The notes below the pieces were generated by a model, which had not been told where the DNA came from, made no database searches, and saw only the letters and a list, made by a program, of their open reading frames with translations. From contig QANU01094918.1 of the NCBI GenBank assembly GCA_003254905.1, positions 145,271 through 209,270 of the forward strand: 64,000 bases of DNA, written 5' to 3'. Both the position numbers and the translations under genes were made by a program. This DNA is from Nissolia schottii (taxonomy: Eukaryota; Streptophyta; Magnoliopsida; Fabales; Fabaceae). Shown piece after piece: positions 1-11,200 of the stretch (its first letter is position 1; each line of letters opens with the position of its first letter).

Positions 1-951
1 TGGTGTAATATTTGTTTATAAAAAAATGAGTGGGGGAGCATGGAGAGAGTGTGACATTTATTTATCGTTATTTAATCGTGCAGGTCCTATTTTTTGTATT
101 CGATATTGTTTGTTTGTAAATTGTGTGTACAAATAATATTTCGGAAAGAAGGAATGATACTAGATAATAGATATAGCCGAGTGAAAATTAATGTGAATGA
201 ATATTATTTACTTGGTATATATACGATAGGTTATATCTAAGAAGTTGTACCGTGTAGCGATAACTTTTTATCTAACGTGTTCAGTTGAGTTTAAAAAGCA
301 TTACGCGTTATTAATGAGTAGGCCATGTTAAGTAACTTATACTGAAAAACAAGGTTTTTTTTTTTTTTTTAATTATATCTAAAAACCAGTCATGAATTTT
401 GGAGTTCCCCACCTTAAATAGTATATGCTTGAAGCAAGCAACAGATGCAAATCCAACGTCAGCCCTACAGAAAATGTCAATTATCGCTATGGGTTAGGGT
501 AAGACGTTAGAGAATTGTCTAGATATGCTATTAGCCATGTAGCCGTTGAATTTAAAACAAGAGAAAAGAAGTCAGATTTGTGCAGAGTCACGGGTAGCTA
601 GAATAAAGAAGTCAAGCAATTTGCACTGTCTATTCACGGATTGACCCATGCCTCAGTCAAACCACAAGATCAGGCTGTGTTTTCCTCCCTTTGATTCGTT
701 TCTGTCACAGTCCAAACACCTTTTAAAATTCGAAGCTACCAAAAACTTCCTTCTCCAGCTTTCTTCTCCTTCTATTTTGTTTCGTGCGTTACAGTGATTG
801 GTCAGTTCTAGTTGGCACAAATTTGGCAGCTACTTTAGGCCATTCAATAGCCATATATGTATCATATATTTTTTTTTTGTTTTAATTTGTAAGGGTGAGA
901 GAGAAATTACGGAAAGATTTTTTTTTAGGTTGAAGTAAATTAATATAAAAC
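1..951. other. AT-rich non-coding DNA, nothing recognised
   Basis: No open frame with coherent protein character is visible on either strand. The stretch is AT-rich with short T runs (about 355-370 and 868-880). It may be the flank of a gene outside the window, but nothing in the sequence shows this. Confidence 0.5.
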
Positions 952-1298
952 TAGGTGATTTTTTTATAGCAGTTTTACGAGGTAAATATCTCGAGATATT
1001 TAATTTATTTATTTTTAATAATTTTTACAATTAAATTCATCGATTTTTGTTGTTATGTCATATTTCGTATGATTGTAATAAACATTTCATTAGTCAAATC
1101 ATTGAAAGAGCTAACTTATAAGAGGTTTAGAGATTTGCAGACCATTTAAGCTTATGATGCATCTCTTTACAAATATTGTGTTAAAAAGTATTAATTTATG
1201 ATATTAGATTATATACCGTCAATATGCCATATTAAACCATGAAATGATAACAAAAATTGATGAATTTAATTATCATGGAGTGAGTGAGAAATCACTAT
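952..1298. mobile_element. MITE with long terminal inverted repeats (copy 1)
   Basis: The left end (TAGGTGATTTTTTTATAG) and the reverse complement of the right end (TTTATAGTGATTTCTCACTC) are imperfect inverted repeats. The pairing continues inward over the stretch with AATTAAATTCATCGATTTTT on the left and its counterpart near 1255-1275. The middle part is recognisably related to the element at 21898-22277, for example the segment with AGAGGTTTAGAGATTTGCAG. There is no coding capacity. The long inverted ends suggest a Mutator-like origin, which is inference. No convincing target duplication was found. Confidence 0.55.
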
Positions 1299-1659
1299 AA
1301 AACTATATTTACCAAAGTAAAAAAATTCGAGTTAAAGAAGGTTATGTTTCTGAAATGGCAGAGTTTGCAACATTTTTCTAGTGCAAATTTCTCAAATATT
1401 TAGTTATAATATAAATCTAGAAAGTAGGAACCATGCAATGCACCAAATAGCTTCATTCAACAATTATTACACTACGTTTGTCCCATTGTAAGTGGTGCCA
1501 AAATCACATTCTGTACATAACATGAACACCAATTTAAATTTGATTTCCTGTGAAAGCTGGATCTTATACATGCGTTATACCAAAAAGACACCAAGTTAAT
1601 ACTCCTTTGTTCTTCATTAACCTTTATCAATAAGAAAAAGTGATAAAGTGCTATAAAGA
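1299..1659. other. Non-coding, nothing recognised
   Basis: AT-rich spacer between the MITE and the GC-rich block that follows. No feature could be supported here. Confidence 0.4.
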
Positions 1660-2240
1660 TAGAAAGTTTTGTACTCGGTTCCACAAGGGCATGAAATTCT
1701 CGGCGGTCATGTTACTTTGAGAAGCGGTGAGTGATCCAAACTCTATCTGCACCCAACACCGTGGGTGTTCCGAGATACGCACCTCGGCACAAACTCTGGA
1801 TCCTGAGATTCGGGGATGGGATGAAGGTTCCGGCTTGGACTTGATCAATCTCTGGACTCGCGGTTGCGGTGGGTACCTGCAAGGACTCCAACGCTCAAGT
1901 AAGCAAGGGTGTGAGGAGTGTAATTAGTGATTATGAGATGGCTCTCGTACCTGGGGTGCTGTTTATTATATAACCGAGGCGGTGGAGGGGGTTCCGAGTA
2001 TCTCGGACGAGTGATAACTCGAAACCGCGGGGGGGCGATCGGTCCGCGGATCACGGACGACTCTATCTTATCCTGAGGGATGAGATAGCCGGGATCTCGG
2101 GGATAGCTTATCTTGAGCGGTTAGGAAGGCGGTGATCTCGGGACGCGCTATCACGACTGGTTGGGTCTGTATGTTCCGCGGGTATGGGCCGGAGCAGGTG
2201 GCCCGCGAGGGATGGGCCTTTATGGCCCTGTCCGTAACAG
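1660..2240. repeat. GC-rich LTR-like repeat block ending at an assembly gap
   Basis: The base composition changes sharply from the AT-rich flank to GC-rich sequence with repeated TCGGG/CTCGG words. A stretch near 1873-1925 (GGTACCTGCAAGGACTCC and following) looks like the regulatory part of a plant LTR. The block runs into a run of N, so its other end is not visible. No LTR partner, primer-binding site or coding region could be identified. The call rests on composition and general resemblance only. Confidence 0.35.
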
Positions 2241-2305
2241 NNNNNNNNNNNNNNNNNNNNNNNNNNNNNNNNNNNNNNNNNNNNNNNNNNNNNNNNNNNN
2301 NNNNN
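2241..2305. other. Assembly gap of 65 N
   Basis: Sixty-five consecutive N bases. The gap lies between the GC-rich LTR-like block and an AT-rich stretch, so repeat-induced assembly breakage is likely. Confidence 0.95.
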
Positions 2306-4215
2306 ATATATATAATAAAAAAATTATATAAAACTTATGTAATCTTAGTTATTAAAACTTCAACAGTTGGAAAGAACAAATCTAATTTATAGTCACAAAT
2401 TCATCTCTCTTTCTCTGCCTCTCTCGTGAGTCTCGTCTCTCTATCTCTCACCTCTCTCTCTTGAGGCGTCGTGCCACCAGCCACCAACAGGATGAGCTCC
2501 TCTCATCTTCCTCATCTTTTACACGCCTCTCTCTCTTGCAGCGCCGTGCCGCCAGCCACCAACAGAGATAGTAAAAAATGATTGCTTCAAGAGTTGGGGA
2601 ACTACACAAGAGACAAGAAGTGACTTGGTTACTGCTTAGAACTTATTTTTGTGTGACTTGTTGAAAACTTGGTTATTATTTGCTTGTTATTTTATTGTTA
2701 TTGGATCTTTCTTTATTTAATTTGAGTGTTGACATCTGTGGTATTTTCTTATATGATTATGTTAATCTAGATGTGAATTTAATTTTATAGTATTTTTGCA
2801 GGTGTTCTAAAGCCCGTGGATCAGGACAAGGTGGGTAGATATTAGTATTAATAGGGTGCGAGACGGAGTTGGAGTAAGGTAAGGTAAATAGTAGTATGAT
2901 GCTAATAATTATCTTTCCCTAAAACTTAAGCTATTTGATAGAGATAATTGAATAATTTTATGTCTTTTTATACTCTTGTACACGCTAGTAAAATTGTTAT
3001 ATTTAATGGTGCAAGTGTGCAACACACACACAATATTATGTTATGCTCAACCCGCGTACAATTTTAACAATTTAAAAAAATTATATTTCCGTATAATTAA
3101 CTCTACCGTTTTCCTTTTCCCTTTCTGCCTCAAGAGTAAAAAATGAAATCAAAATTTATGACACAAGGAACCACATGGGTGTTGCACCTAAATTAATGTA
3201 TAGTAGCGTAATTAAGATTTTGTGCATATTTATTACGATAGTTCAAAGTTCAAACTCTATCCCTGATATTTCACGTATAAGGTGATGGTCGATTCAAGAG
3301 CCTTAGTATCTGATAAAAAAAACTTAGGCCCACCTAGCTTCTTTGAGGAGACATTATCATATGAATTATTTCAATTCCATTAATGTATTGGAGTTAATGT
3401 TCACACATTGTGGAGATGATATGTTGTCATCATATCAGTGGGCCATGGGCACATGCTTGCAAGGGGAAAAAGATAGGACATGATTGGCCTTTGTACCATG
3501 TTTCAAGAATTTAGAGCATCATGTAGACTTGGTTGGGAGAGTAAAACAATGATGCTACTTTGGGTGCTTCAATCATTCACTTCGGCCCGGAAGGACTCCC
3601 AACTCATGGGGCAGAAAGGAATGGTGAATTGGACATTACATGCTTTTAGCAACATGTTCTTAGCTCTTAGAAAGGAAAAAAAAAACAAGAGGAAAGAATA
3701 TTGCATTCCTAAATGGAAAGGAAACCAAGAATATACATTTTTTTATTGTAAATTTTAACATAAAATATTTAATTTAGAGTTGTAACGGCCTAAAATCCGG
3801 CAGACTGATCTCCTTGAATTGGGCCACCTGGACGAAGGCCTATAAAGTCAATCCGTAGGCATGCCCGAAAATGAAGATCCATTCTTTGGAGAATTTGGAC
3901 ACTTGGCTGACGCTAGCCTATTAGGATGACCAACTCTACCATCGACTTCAATCCATGGAATACAGAAAGAAATGCCTTCCACTAACAACAACCCGAATCG
4001 AGATTCAGTTCAACAACGTAAATTATCAACAAAAAAAAAAAAGAGAACTATCGGAGTTCTTCAATGAAACAGTACATTAGCTTAACAATTATAACTAGAA
4101 CAGAAACTAAAATGGTCTCAAATAGATAAATGCTCCTCAAGATCAATCACCTGAGCTTCCTTAGCCTCCCTGAGCGGTAACCGCCGCCGGCATGGTGTTC
4201 AATGAAAGCACCATT
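2306..4215. other. Non-coding intergenic DNA with a short direct repeat
   Basis: No gene is supported. Two imperfect copies of a unit of about 50 bases (CTCTCTCTCTT, then GCCACCAACAG) lie at about 2445-2492 and 2523-2566 in a CT-rich context. Around 3215-3325 a GTTCAAACTC word resembles an RNA polymerase III B box and is followed by an A-run, so a decayed SINE is possible but weak. Short frames such as 3480-3758 have no recognisable domain. The last part, 3785-4215, may be the leader of the LTR element next to it, read on the minus strand. Confidence 0.4.
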
Positions 4216-4843
4216 TGTAACGAAGTGAATTTGTATAAGAGGAATTATAGAGAGAATTGCTATATTTTTTTTGTATATTTTCTGTAATTTGTAGAAGAAC
4301 TTACAATTACAGGATAGGATAGTGGTGGAGAAAGCTTCCTAAGGAGGAAGATGATCAACAAGGGAGACTAAAGAAATCCTAAGAGAGAGGTAGGATCAAC
4401 ACTATAACAAATTCCATACCAATGTAATACCCTTCCCCTCCTATTTATACTAAATTTGGCTCCACTAATTGGGCCAATTCTTAATTTGAACTTTTATTTA
4501 CTTAGGTCCGTAGTGTCCTTGTGCGAGTTCACCTCCAGAGTATGATAATGCAGTTAGAACGAGGAGGAGTGAAGAAAATCTTTTCAGAGATATAGAGAGA
4601 GAGAGAGAGGAATTTAGATCTCTACACATGCCTTCCACAATGAAAGGATCCTTCAATTTAGAGTTGAGCTGCCTAGGTCGTGTGCTCTTCCTTAGATCCT
4701 GATGCTGCGAATTGGTTGCAAAGTATGGTTTCCCTTTAACGAACTCGTCATTGGCGCGACGATTAGAAGATCTTAGCACTCAACACCTCTTTCTCGTTCC
4801 GATTCTAACCCCAATGGCGTTCCCGCCCTCCTCGTGTGTGACA
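4216..4843 (-). mobile_element. Ty3-gypsy LTR (628 bp), minus orientation
   Basis: On the minus strand the repeat begins TGTCACACACGAGG at 4843 and ends CTTCGTTACA at 4216, so it has the TG...CA ends of an LTR. Immediately upstream on the minus strand lies a polypurine tract (AAAGGAGGGGGTAT, 4844-4857), as expected for a 3' LTR. The other side (4215 downward, minus strand) reads AATGGTGCTTTCATTG, which resembles the start of an internal region rather than random flank. The LTR may therefore join two internal regions. No second LTR copy was found in the window. Confidence 0.6.
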
Positions 4844-5560
4844 ATACCCCCTCCTTTAAACTTAGCATTGTCCTCAAGGCTAATGTTTGGGAAAGTATAT
4901 TCTTTGAGTTCACACGCATTCTCCCATGTGGATGATTCTGGTCCCAACCTTAGCCTTAGCCTGTTAGCCGGTTGTGCGTGCCTTGATGAACTCATGTGCG
5001 TCCTTGTGCATTGTTGGCCAATAGAATTGATGAGTGATTAAGGCTGTGGTCTTTGTCATTCTTGAATAGCTACCACTTGGAGAGTTGTGAAGTTCTCTCA
5101 TTATTTATCTTGGACTCAACAACATTGTTTGGGAATGACTAGCCTACTCTTCCAGAAAAGCAAGGCTTGTTGCAAGTTATAGGGAACATGTATTTGCCCT
5201 GCTGAATCTTGACATTGTTGCTTGATAACTGAAAGTTCAGAATCTTTAAGGGAATTGCTTGTTTCAACTCTGTGATCCAAGAATTCACGGGTGTGGATAT
5301 TGTCATGTGGCAGTACCTTGAGAGTGCATCACCGGCCAATTTCTCTTTTCTAGGTTTATATTGGATAGAAAAGTCATGACCCATGAAGTTATGCAGCCAT
5401 GCCTGCTGGTCATGAGTGTGCAGGTTCTGTTCTAACAGGGATTTTAGGCTCTTATGGTCTATTCTAATTATGAACTAGTGGGAAATTAGGTAATGTCTAA
5501 ATTTGGCAATAGCTTCAATAATTGCATGCAGTTCTAGGAAGCACGGACACTTCATGGGAC
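4844..5560 (-). pseudogene. Ty3-gypsy pol remnant: RNase H and C-terminal tail
   Basis: Minus-strand frames give retroelement Pol pieces. Around 5139-5550 the translation contains GHDFSIQYKPRKEKLAGDAL followed by SR, the conserved RNase H end of gypsy polyproteins. Upstream codons read FIIRIDHKSLKSLLEQ with an in-frame stop just before. Another frame at 4792-4995 reads SLEDNAKFKGGGIV, typical of the C-terminal end of chromovirus-like Pol, where the codons double as the polypurine tract. Integrase between the two is missing. The remnant is truncated and frameshifted and cannot be active. It is cut off at about 5560-5607 by another LTR fragment. Confidence 0.75.
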
Positions 5561-5606
5561 TGTTGTCTCTCCGTGTCCAACGTATCGCGGACACCGACAC
5601 ACAAAA

Positions 5607-5900
5607 TGAAACACCCTAGCTAACTGCTTATGCTTAAGTCGTACGCGATGCTCACTTTTTACCTTAATTGGTTTTGCAAACTTGGAAAAATTGCATTTCC
5701 TTTTGTCACGGACTCCGCCACGGCTTCACTTTCTTCCACTCAAGATCAGCCCCCACATTCACCTAAATCATCATATTCAACCTCATTACCATGGCTTGTT
5801 CAAGCTCCAAGGGCTCACGAAGTAAAGGCCAAAGCATCAAGTTGCTCGCGAGCTTAGTTGGGTTTCCTGGCCCCACAAGCAATGGGGTTTCCGCCTTCAA
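5607..5900 (+). mobile_element. Start of long-LTR family, plus orientation (fragment)
   Basis: The sequence TGAAACACCCTAGCTAACTG at 5607 matches the start of the complete LTR at 30113 and the reverse complement of the end of the one at 60167. Homology is clear over roughly the first 60 bases (through GCTTAAGTCGTACGCGATGC). The rest to about 5900 is not obviously shared, so the right boundary is uncertain. Confidence 0.55.
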
Positions 5901-7330
5901 AGGCTAAGTCTTTCTAATATTTTTCTCTAATTTTATTTGTGGTTGAAAATCTGAATCATTTTCACGTTTGAAGGCTTTGTTTGAATGCTTTGATTTGGTC
6001 TTAGTTGAGAAAATTGACTGGGGAAAATGCATGCAAGAATTTTAGCTAGGAATGTTAGAGAAATTTTTAGGAAATTTGTGGAGCTGTTGCGGTTTTGGGG
6101 TAAACTACTTGAAGGGAGTTTTCAACTTGAAAAACTAACCTCGTTTTTTAAATCTACACGAAAAATTGAGTGGGGATGTTAAATTTCAAAATTTTGTAAG
6201 CCCCCGATGAATTTTTTGAGTAAGTTGAGAAAAACGTTTTCGAGCGTAAAATGGTAAAACGGGAATTTCAAAATTAAGGGTTGAAAATCTGTTTATAATT
6301 ATTAAAAATGAGTTTAGGGTTATCAAAAACCTTGGGGTAGAGTCTTGGGCCCTATGGGTTTTTAATAACTAAAATTTTGAAGAAAATCAAGAATTTCAGA
6401 TAAAACGATGTTTTGGGCATAAAAAGGGGAAAACGGGAATTTTGAGAAATTGGGCTAAAAATCTGGGTTTATTACTATGAAAAATGAGTTTAGAGATATC
6501 AAAAACCTTGGGGGTGGAGCATTGGGCCCTTTGGGTTTTTGATAACTAAAATTTTCAAGAAATCGGGAATTTTGGATAACGATAAAATTATGTGAGTTTT
6601 GAGGGGTAATTAGGGAATATAAAGATGGTTATGACAACCCAATTAAGAAGAAAGAAAGCAAATCAAAGCATTTCAAACTAAATGTTTCCCGGTTGTAAGA
6701 GAGACGATCGAGTGAAACTCAAGAAAGTTCCCTGTTGTATGTCTGCGTGTGTAATCGTAGAAATGTATATGATTACATGTTTGAATTATATGCTTGATGT
6801 ATCTGTTATATATTATATTTGAACGTTGACATGCATCATGAGGAATTGGTGGTTGCCAACTAGGAGGGTTAGGTTGACTTTAGTTTAGACCGCTAGAAAA
6901 TTAAACGCTAAAGTTAAAAAGATAATAAATTAACCTTGAAATTGAATGAGAATTTAGGTGGGTTTTGGGCCAAATCGGCTCGACGTACCCTTGAAATGAT
7001 TACACAAAAGATGGTCTAGAAATTCCCCTCCCGGTAATCCCTTCAACGTCCAATATCCGGCGGCAAGGCTGTCACGTGATGACAATCCCTTCACCGTCCG
7101 ATATGCGACAGTAAGGTGGTCACATCCCAACCACCGCACATGGCATAGTCGTGCCACCTCACCGTTTATGGCATCAACCTAACACCATCTCACAAAACCC
7201 AAACTCGAGCCCCATCATGACCGTGTCTCAGCTTCCTCTTGGTCACGTGCTCGTAGACATCGTGTGCTTGTTGCTCATCTTCCTGCAAGGCCGCACTGTG
7301 TTGATGCAGTCCAATAGTTCCCAGTAGGTG
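5901..7330 (-). mobile_element. Fragment of the same long-LTR family, minus orientation
   Basis: The text around 6130-6200 (AAAAATTGAGTGGGGATGTT) is the reverse complement of 35380-35410. The segment 6230-6600 carries two copies of the roughly 175-base internal repeat (AAAACCTTGGGGTAGAGTC and AAAACCTTGGGGGTGGAGC). The stretch from 6830 (CATGCATCATGAGGA) matches 58711 in the complete copy at 57480-60167. It therefore lies in the opposite orientation to the piece beginning at 5607. Neither terminus is preserved. No coding capacity. Confidence 0.6.
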
Positions 7331-8264
7331 ATGGTTTGGAAAGAGGGCTCTCCCTCTTTCTTTTTTTTTTTTTTGCGGTTACACTTTAAATTTTATTAAC
7401 TAATGAGTAATTTGTCAAAATAAAAAACTAATAAGTAATCATTAATGTAAAACAAAAAGTAAATAAAGGGTGAGACAAGTGTTAGCAAATTAATTAAAAG
7501 TATTGTTACCCAAAAAAAATAAAATTAAAAGTGTGTGATTACTGGCTGTGCATAACTCCAACAGCCTATAACTTGTTGCAGTCACACGTGACCATGGACC
7601 ATGGGCCACAAGGAGCATTGGCCACTAAACTTTTTAGGTACATCTAAGACGGCTCCTTCGAATAAAACCGTCTAATCAATATTTATTTTGTCAAATTCAG
7701 CTTTTGTATATAACAATTGACAAAAATATAAATCACGTCACACTAAAATCTTTTTTTTTTCAATCAAAAACCAAGTTTTCTAACACGTTGGTTCAAAATT
7801 ATGTTTGTAAACTTCAAACCAAACGCATTTTGAATGTCTTAGCTACACAGCTATCAAATGGTTAGGATCATTACAAGCACGCCGGAAATGTACCTGTATC
7901 TATCTGCTGATCGGACCGCAGCCATATGGCCGTGGCGAAGACATGACTAAGATTTTTAATTGTTTTTAAATAAAAAATGGATAATACTTAGAATTGGGAA
8001 GACACGAATTGAAGTAAAAGATGCATAATAATAATAATAATACTGAGGAAAAAAAGGCCAATCTGAGTTACTATATACCCCCGAAACCTAGCAATCCCAA
8101 AATATATATGGATTAATAATACAAATCAACTTGTATCCCAGAATGGGAATCCTCTCACAAGCTGCTGATATCCTTCGCCATTTGAAACTCTTATAAGCCA
8201 TCCACAGAGTTTATTATTTTTCAGGCGAGGAGAGGACCTGCCATGAATGCGTTCAAGCAAGTGG
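7331..8264. other. Intergenic DNA and 3' region of the CID4-like gene
   Basis: No additional gene is visible. A T-run lies at about 7360-7373. The part nearest 8264 must include the 3' UTR of the minus-strand gene, since its stop codon is at 8265-8267. A poly(A) site could not be fixed. The segment 7645-7675 (AAGACGGCTCCTTCG to AAACCGTCT) has short inverted ends and may be a degenerate MITE. Confidence 0.4.
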
Positions 8265-11200
8265 TCAATAATCCCGTCCCTTGTATGGCGTTTCCTGTAA
8301 AATACCAAACTAGAAGTCTGAGTTCCCAGAAAACTGAATAAAATTTGTGTGCAAAGTTTATAATCGATCGTAAGTTCGTTCAAATTCAGACGACACCTAA
8401 ATGAGGAAGAAAAAAAAAAGGTCCCACCTCACAATTTTTACAGGGAAGATTGTCCAACATCCATTATACATCAGCATCAGCATGCATTAAGTTACAGAGA
8501 AAACTGATTTTATAATTTTTCTTTCCCACCATTAGGAATGAATATATTTTATATCTTAAATTGATCTTATTTGATTTAGTTTATTCTGAGTTAATTTACT
8601 CATTATGCGTTGATTCTCTTTCTAGCCCATATAAATAGGAACATTTCTATGTAATGTGACACAAAACAACTATTTAGTAACACTATTTCTTGCTCTTTGA
8701 TTATTTCTCTCTAATCCTATTTTATTATTTCCTCTGCTCCACCATGAAACTTAACATGGTATCAAAGCGGTACCATCCTCCATGACCTATCTCATTACTC
8801 TTCTGCTACTAAGTTCCTAACCTAACATGGGAACTATACTTTAATCTCTCATATCTCCGTTTCTCATCCTTTCCTTGTGCATCACTTTCAGCAGCTACCA
8901 TACTCCTGTCTGCCGTCGACACACTTTTCCAGAAACATCATTGTCCGGTTACCTAACCACCAGGCTTGCCTTCCTCCGCCACTGCTGACACACAAAGTCA
9001 CGATCTGTTCCGACTTCCAGCCATCTCCATGCTCCGCCAACAGTGTGTGACACTGTTCATCAACCGCCGCTTCTGATGTCTTTTCCGGCCATTGTCACCA
9101 CCTCCAAGGTCGGCTCCTCCGCGCAACCAAACCACTCTAAGTCACGTCTCCATCCAACTTCCCAAGCGCTTTAACACGCATCATCTCATCTCTAATGCAG
9201 TGCCCACGCCGCTCGTGATGACACGTCCGCCGTCGTCTTCAGCCTCTGCCACCGCCGAACTCGCCTTGGCCTTCTCATTCCAGATCTCTCTTTCCCGTGT
9301 TCAAATGGACACTACTAAGTCATGCACTTTTCTGGGTTTCTGATTTTGCCCGTTTGTGTGTGACTGCTGGAGACTCTAAATAGCATTTCTTGTCTGTTCG
9401 GACATTTGCTGTCGGTGCCTTATTCCGATGGTTCCATTGTGCCTTATTCTAGTGGTTCCAGTGCTTCATTCCCGTGCCACTGTGCCTACACCTTTCCGGC
9501 GGTTCCAGTGCTTCATTCTCATGCTTATCACTATGCCTCTTCCTCTGCACGTGCCTTATTCCACGTCTGCCTCTGCCTCCTCCGCTTAATTGTAACAAGC
9601 TTAAAGCTCCATGTGTAAAGAATAAAAATAAATATATTCTATATCTTAGATTGATCTTATTTGATTTAGTTTATTCTATGTTGATTTACTCATTATGCGT
9701 TTATTCTCTTTCTAGCCTATATAAATAGGAACATATCTATGTAATGTGACACACAACAATACACAACTATTTAGTAATACAATTAATTACCTTTTCTCGC
9801 TCTCCGATTATTCCTATCTAATCATATTTATTATTTCCCCTGCTCTACCATGAAACTTAACAACAACTAGCATTTTCCCAATATGTGAAATTGGCTACAT
9901 GGATCCAATATCGCAATTTTGTATTGTCAAGGACCATGTTTTCAAAGCAAAACTAGCAAAAGAATAAAAACAAAATAATATGAATCCTTACAGGCAAATA
10001 ACCCGGCATGTACAAAACTTGCCTAGGATGACCAAGAAGCTGTCCATACTGCAATTGCAATTAGATTAATAATATTAAGTAATTATTCTTAAACATCAAT
10101 ATGCACATAAACACGAATGAGAGTACCAGGAAAATCCCACCTGTGGTCCATTTGGATGAAAATATGCTTGCGATGGCATTTGTGCTACCTGGGGACTATA
10201 CATTATTGGTTGTGGCCCCGCAAAAGCAGTTCCAACCTGCACAACATATGCAATAACTCGGATTAAGTACAAATTTAAGCAATTCTGTAGTCTCTCCAAT
10301 GGAAAACTAGGTCTATTTGGCACTTAATGTTTTAATCCTATATGGTTCTAGACCAATTTCTCAGCGAGCATCAAGGAAGTAACTCCATCCCATTATTTCA
10401 CATTTCTATTGCATATATTCCATAGAAAATAGGTTAGAACTTAGTAAGTTTCATGGTGGAGAAGAGAAAAATACAAAAGCCAGAGAAATAATAGGAGAAA
10501 AATACAAAAGCCTGGCGGTGGGGTTGTCAGACGGAAACAATGCCAAAAAAGTTCGCCAACGGCTGGAAATGGCCGTGGACAATGGCTAATGGAAGCGGAA
10601 ATGCTGGTGGTGTAGCAAACAGAGGTAAGGGAAGGGTAGAAACCAGAGTTTTCAGAGCAACAGAAAACGTAGAGGGCAGGGACAGAACGGAGAGAGCCTA
10701 AGCTCAGTGGCAGGGAAAGCAAAAAAGGGTTCAAGCAGGAACCACAGCCCTGATATCATATAAGTTTCATGGTGGAGGAATACGGTAATAGTATTACTGA
10801 ATGTTGTGTATCTCATTACAAGGGGATGCACCTATTTATAGGCTAAAAAGAGAATCAAGACATAATAGTAAAGAAATCAACCTAAATAAAATGAATCAAT
10901 TAAAGATCAATCAAAGATATAAATATACTTACTTTATTCTTAACAGAACTCTACAACTTTATACAAGAACCTCAGGAACCTCTACTCCCTCAAAAACTCA
11001 CCAAATGACAAGACAAAGCCACCCTTGCTCTCTGATTCCCTTTTATTTCCTAACTAATAATCTAACAGACTTTCCCTCCCACCTAACTGATTTTCCCACC
11101 CCAGTTCTCTACTCTTCCTCTGGTGTACTATTTACAATTGGGCCTGTCACCTAACCTAGCCCATCTCCCTTTCTCCTCTATCATATTACACTTGGTTAAT

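Noticed and set aside
9092..9728. Plus-strand frames between the two LTRs of the small element
   Set aside because: They are Pro/Ser-rich by composition, with no gag or pol motif, and fit the non-coding interior of a TRIM-type element.
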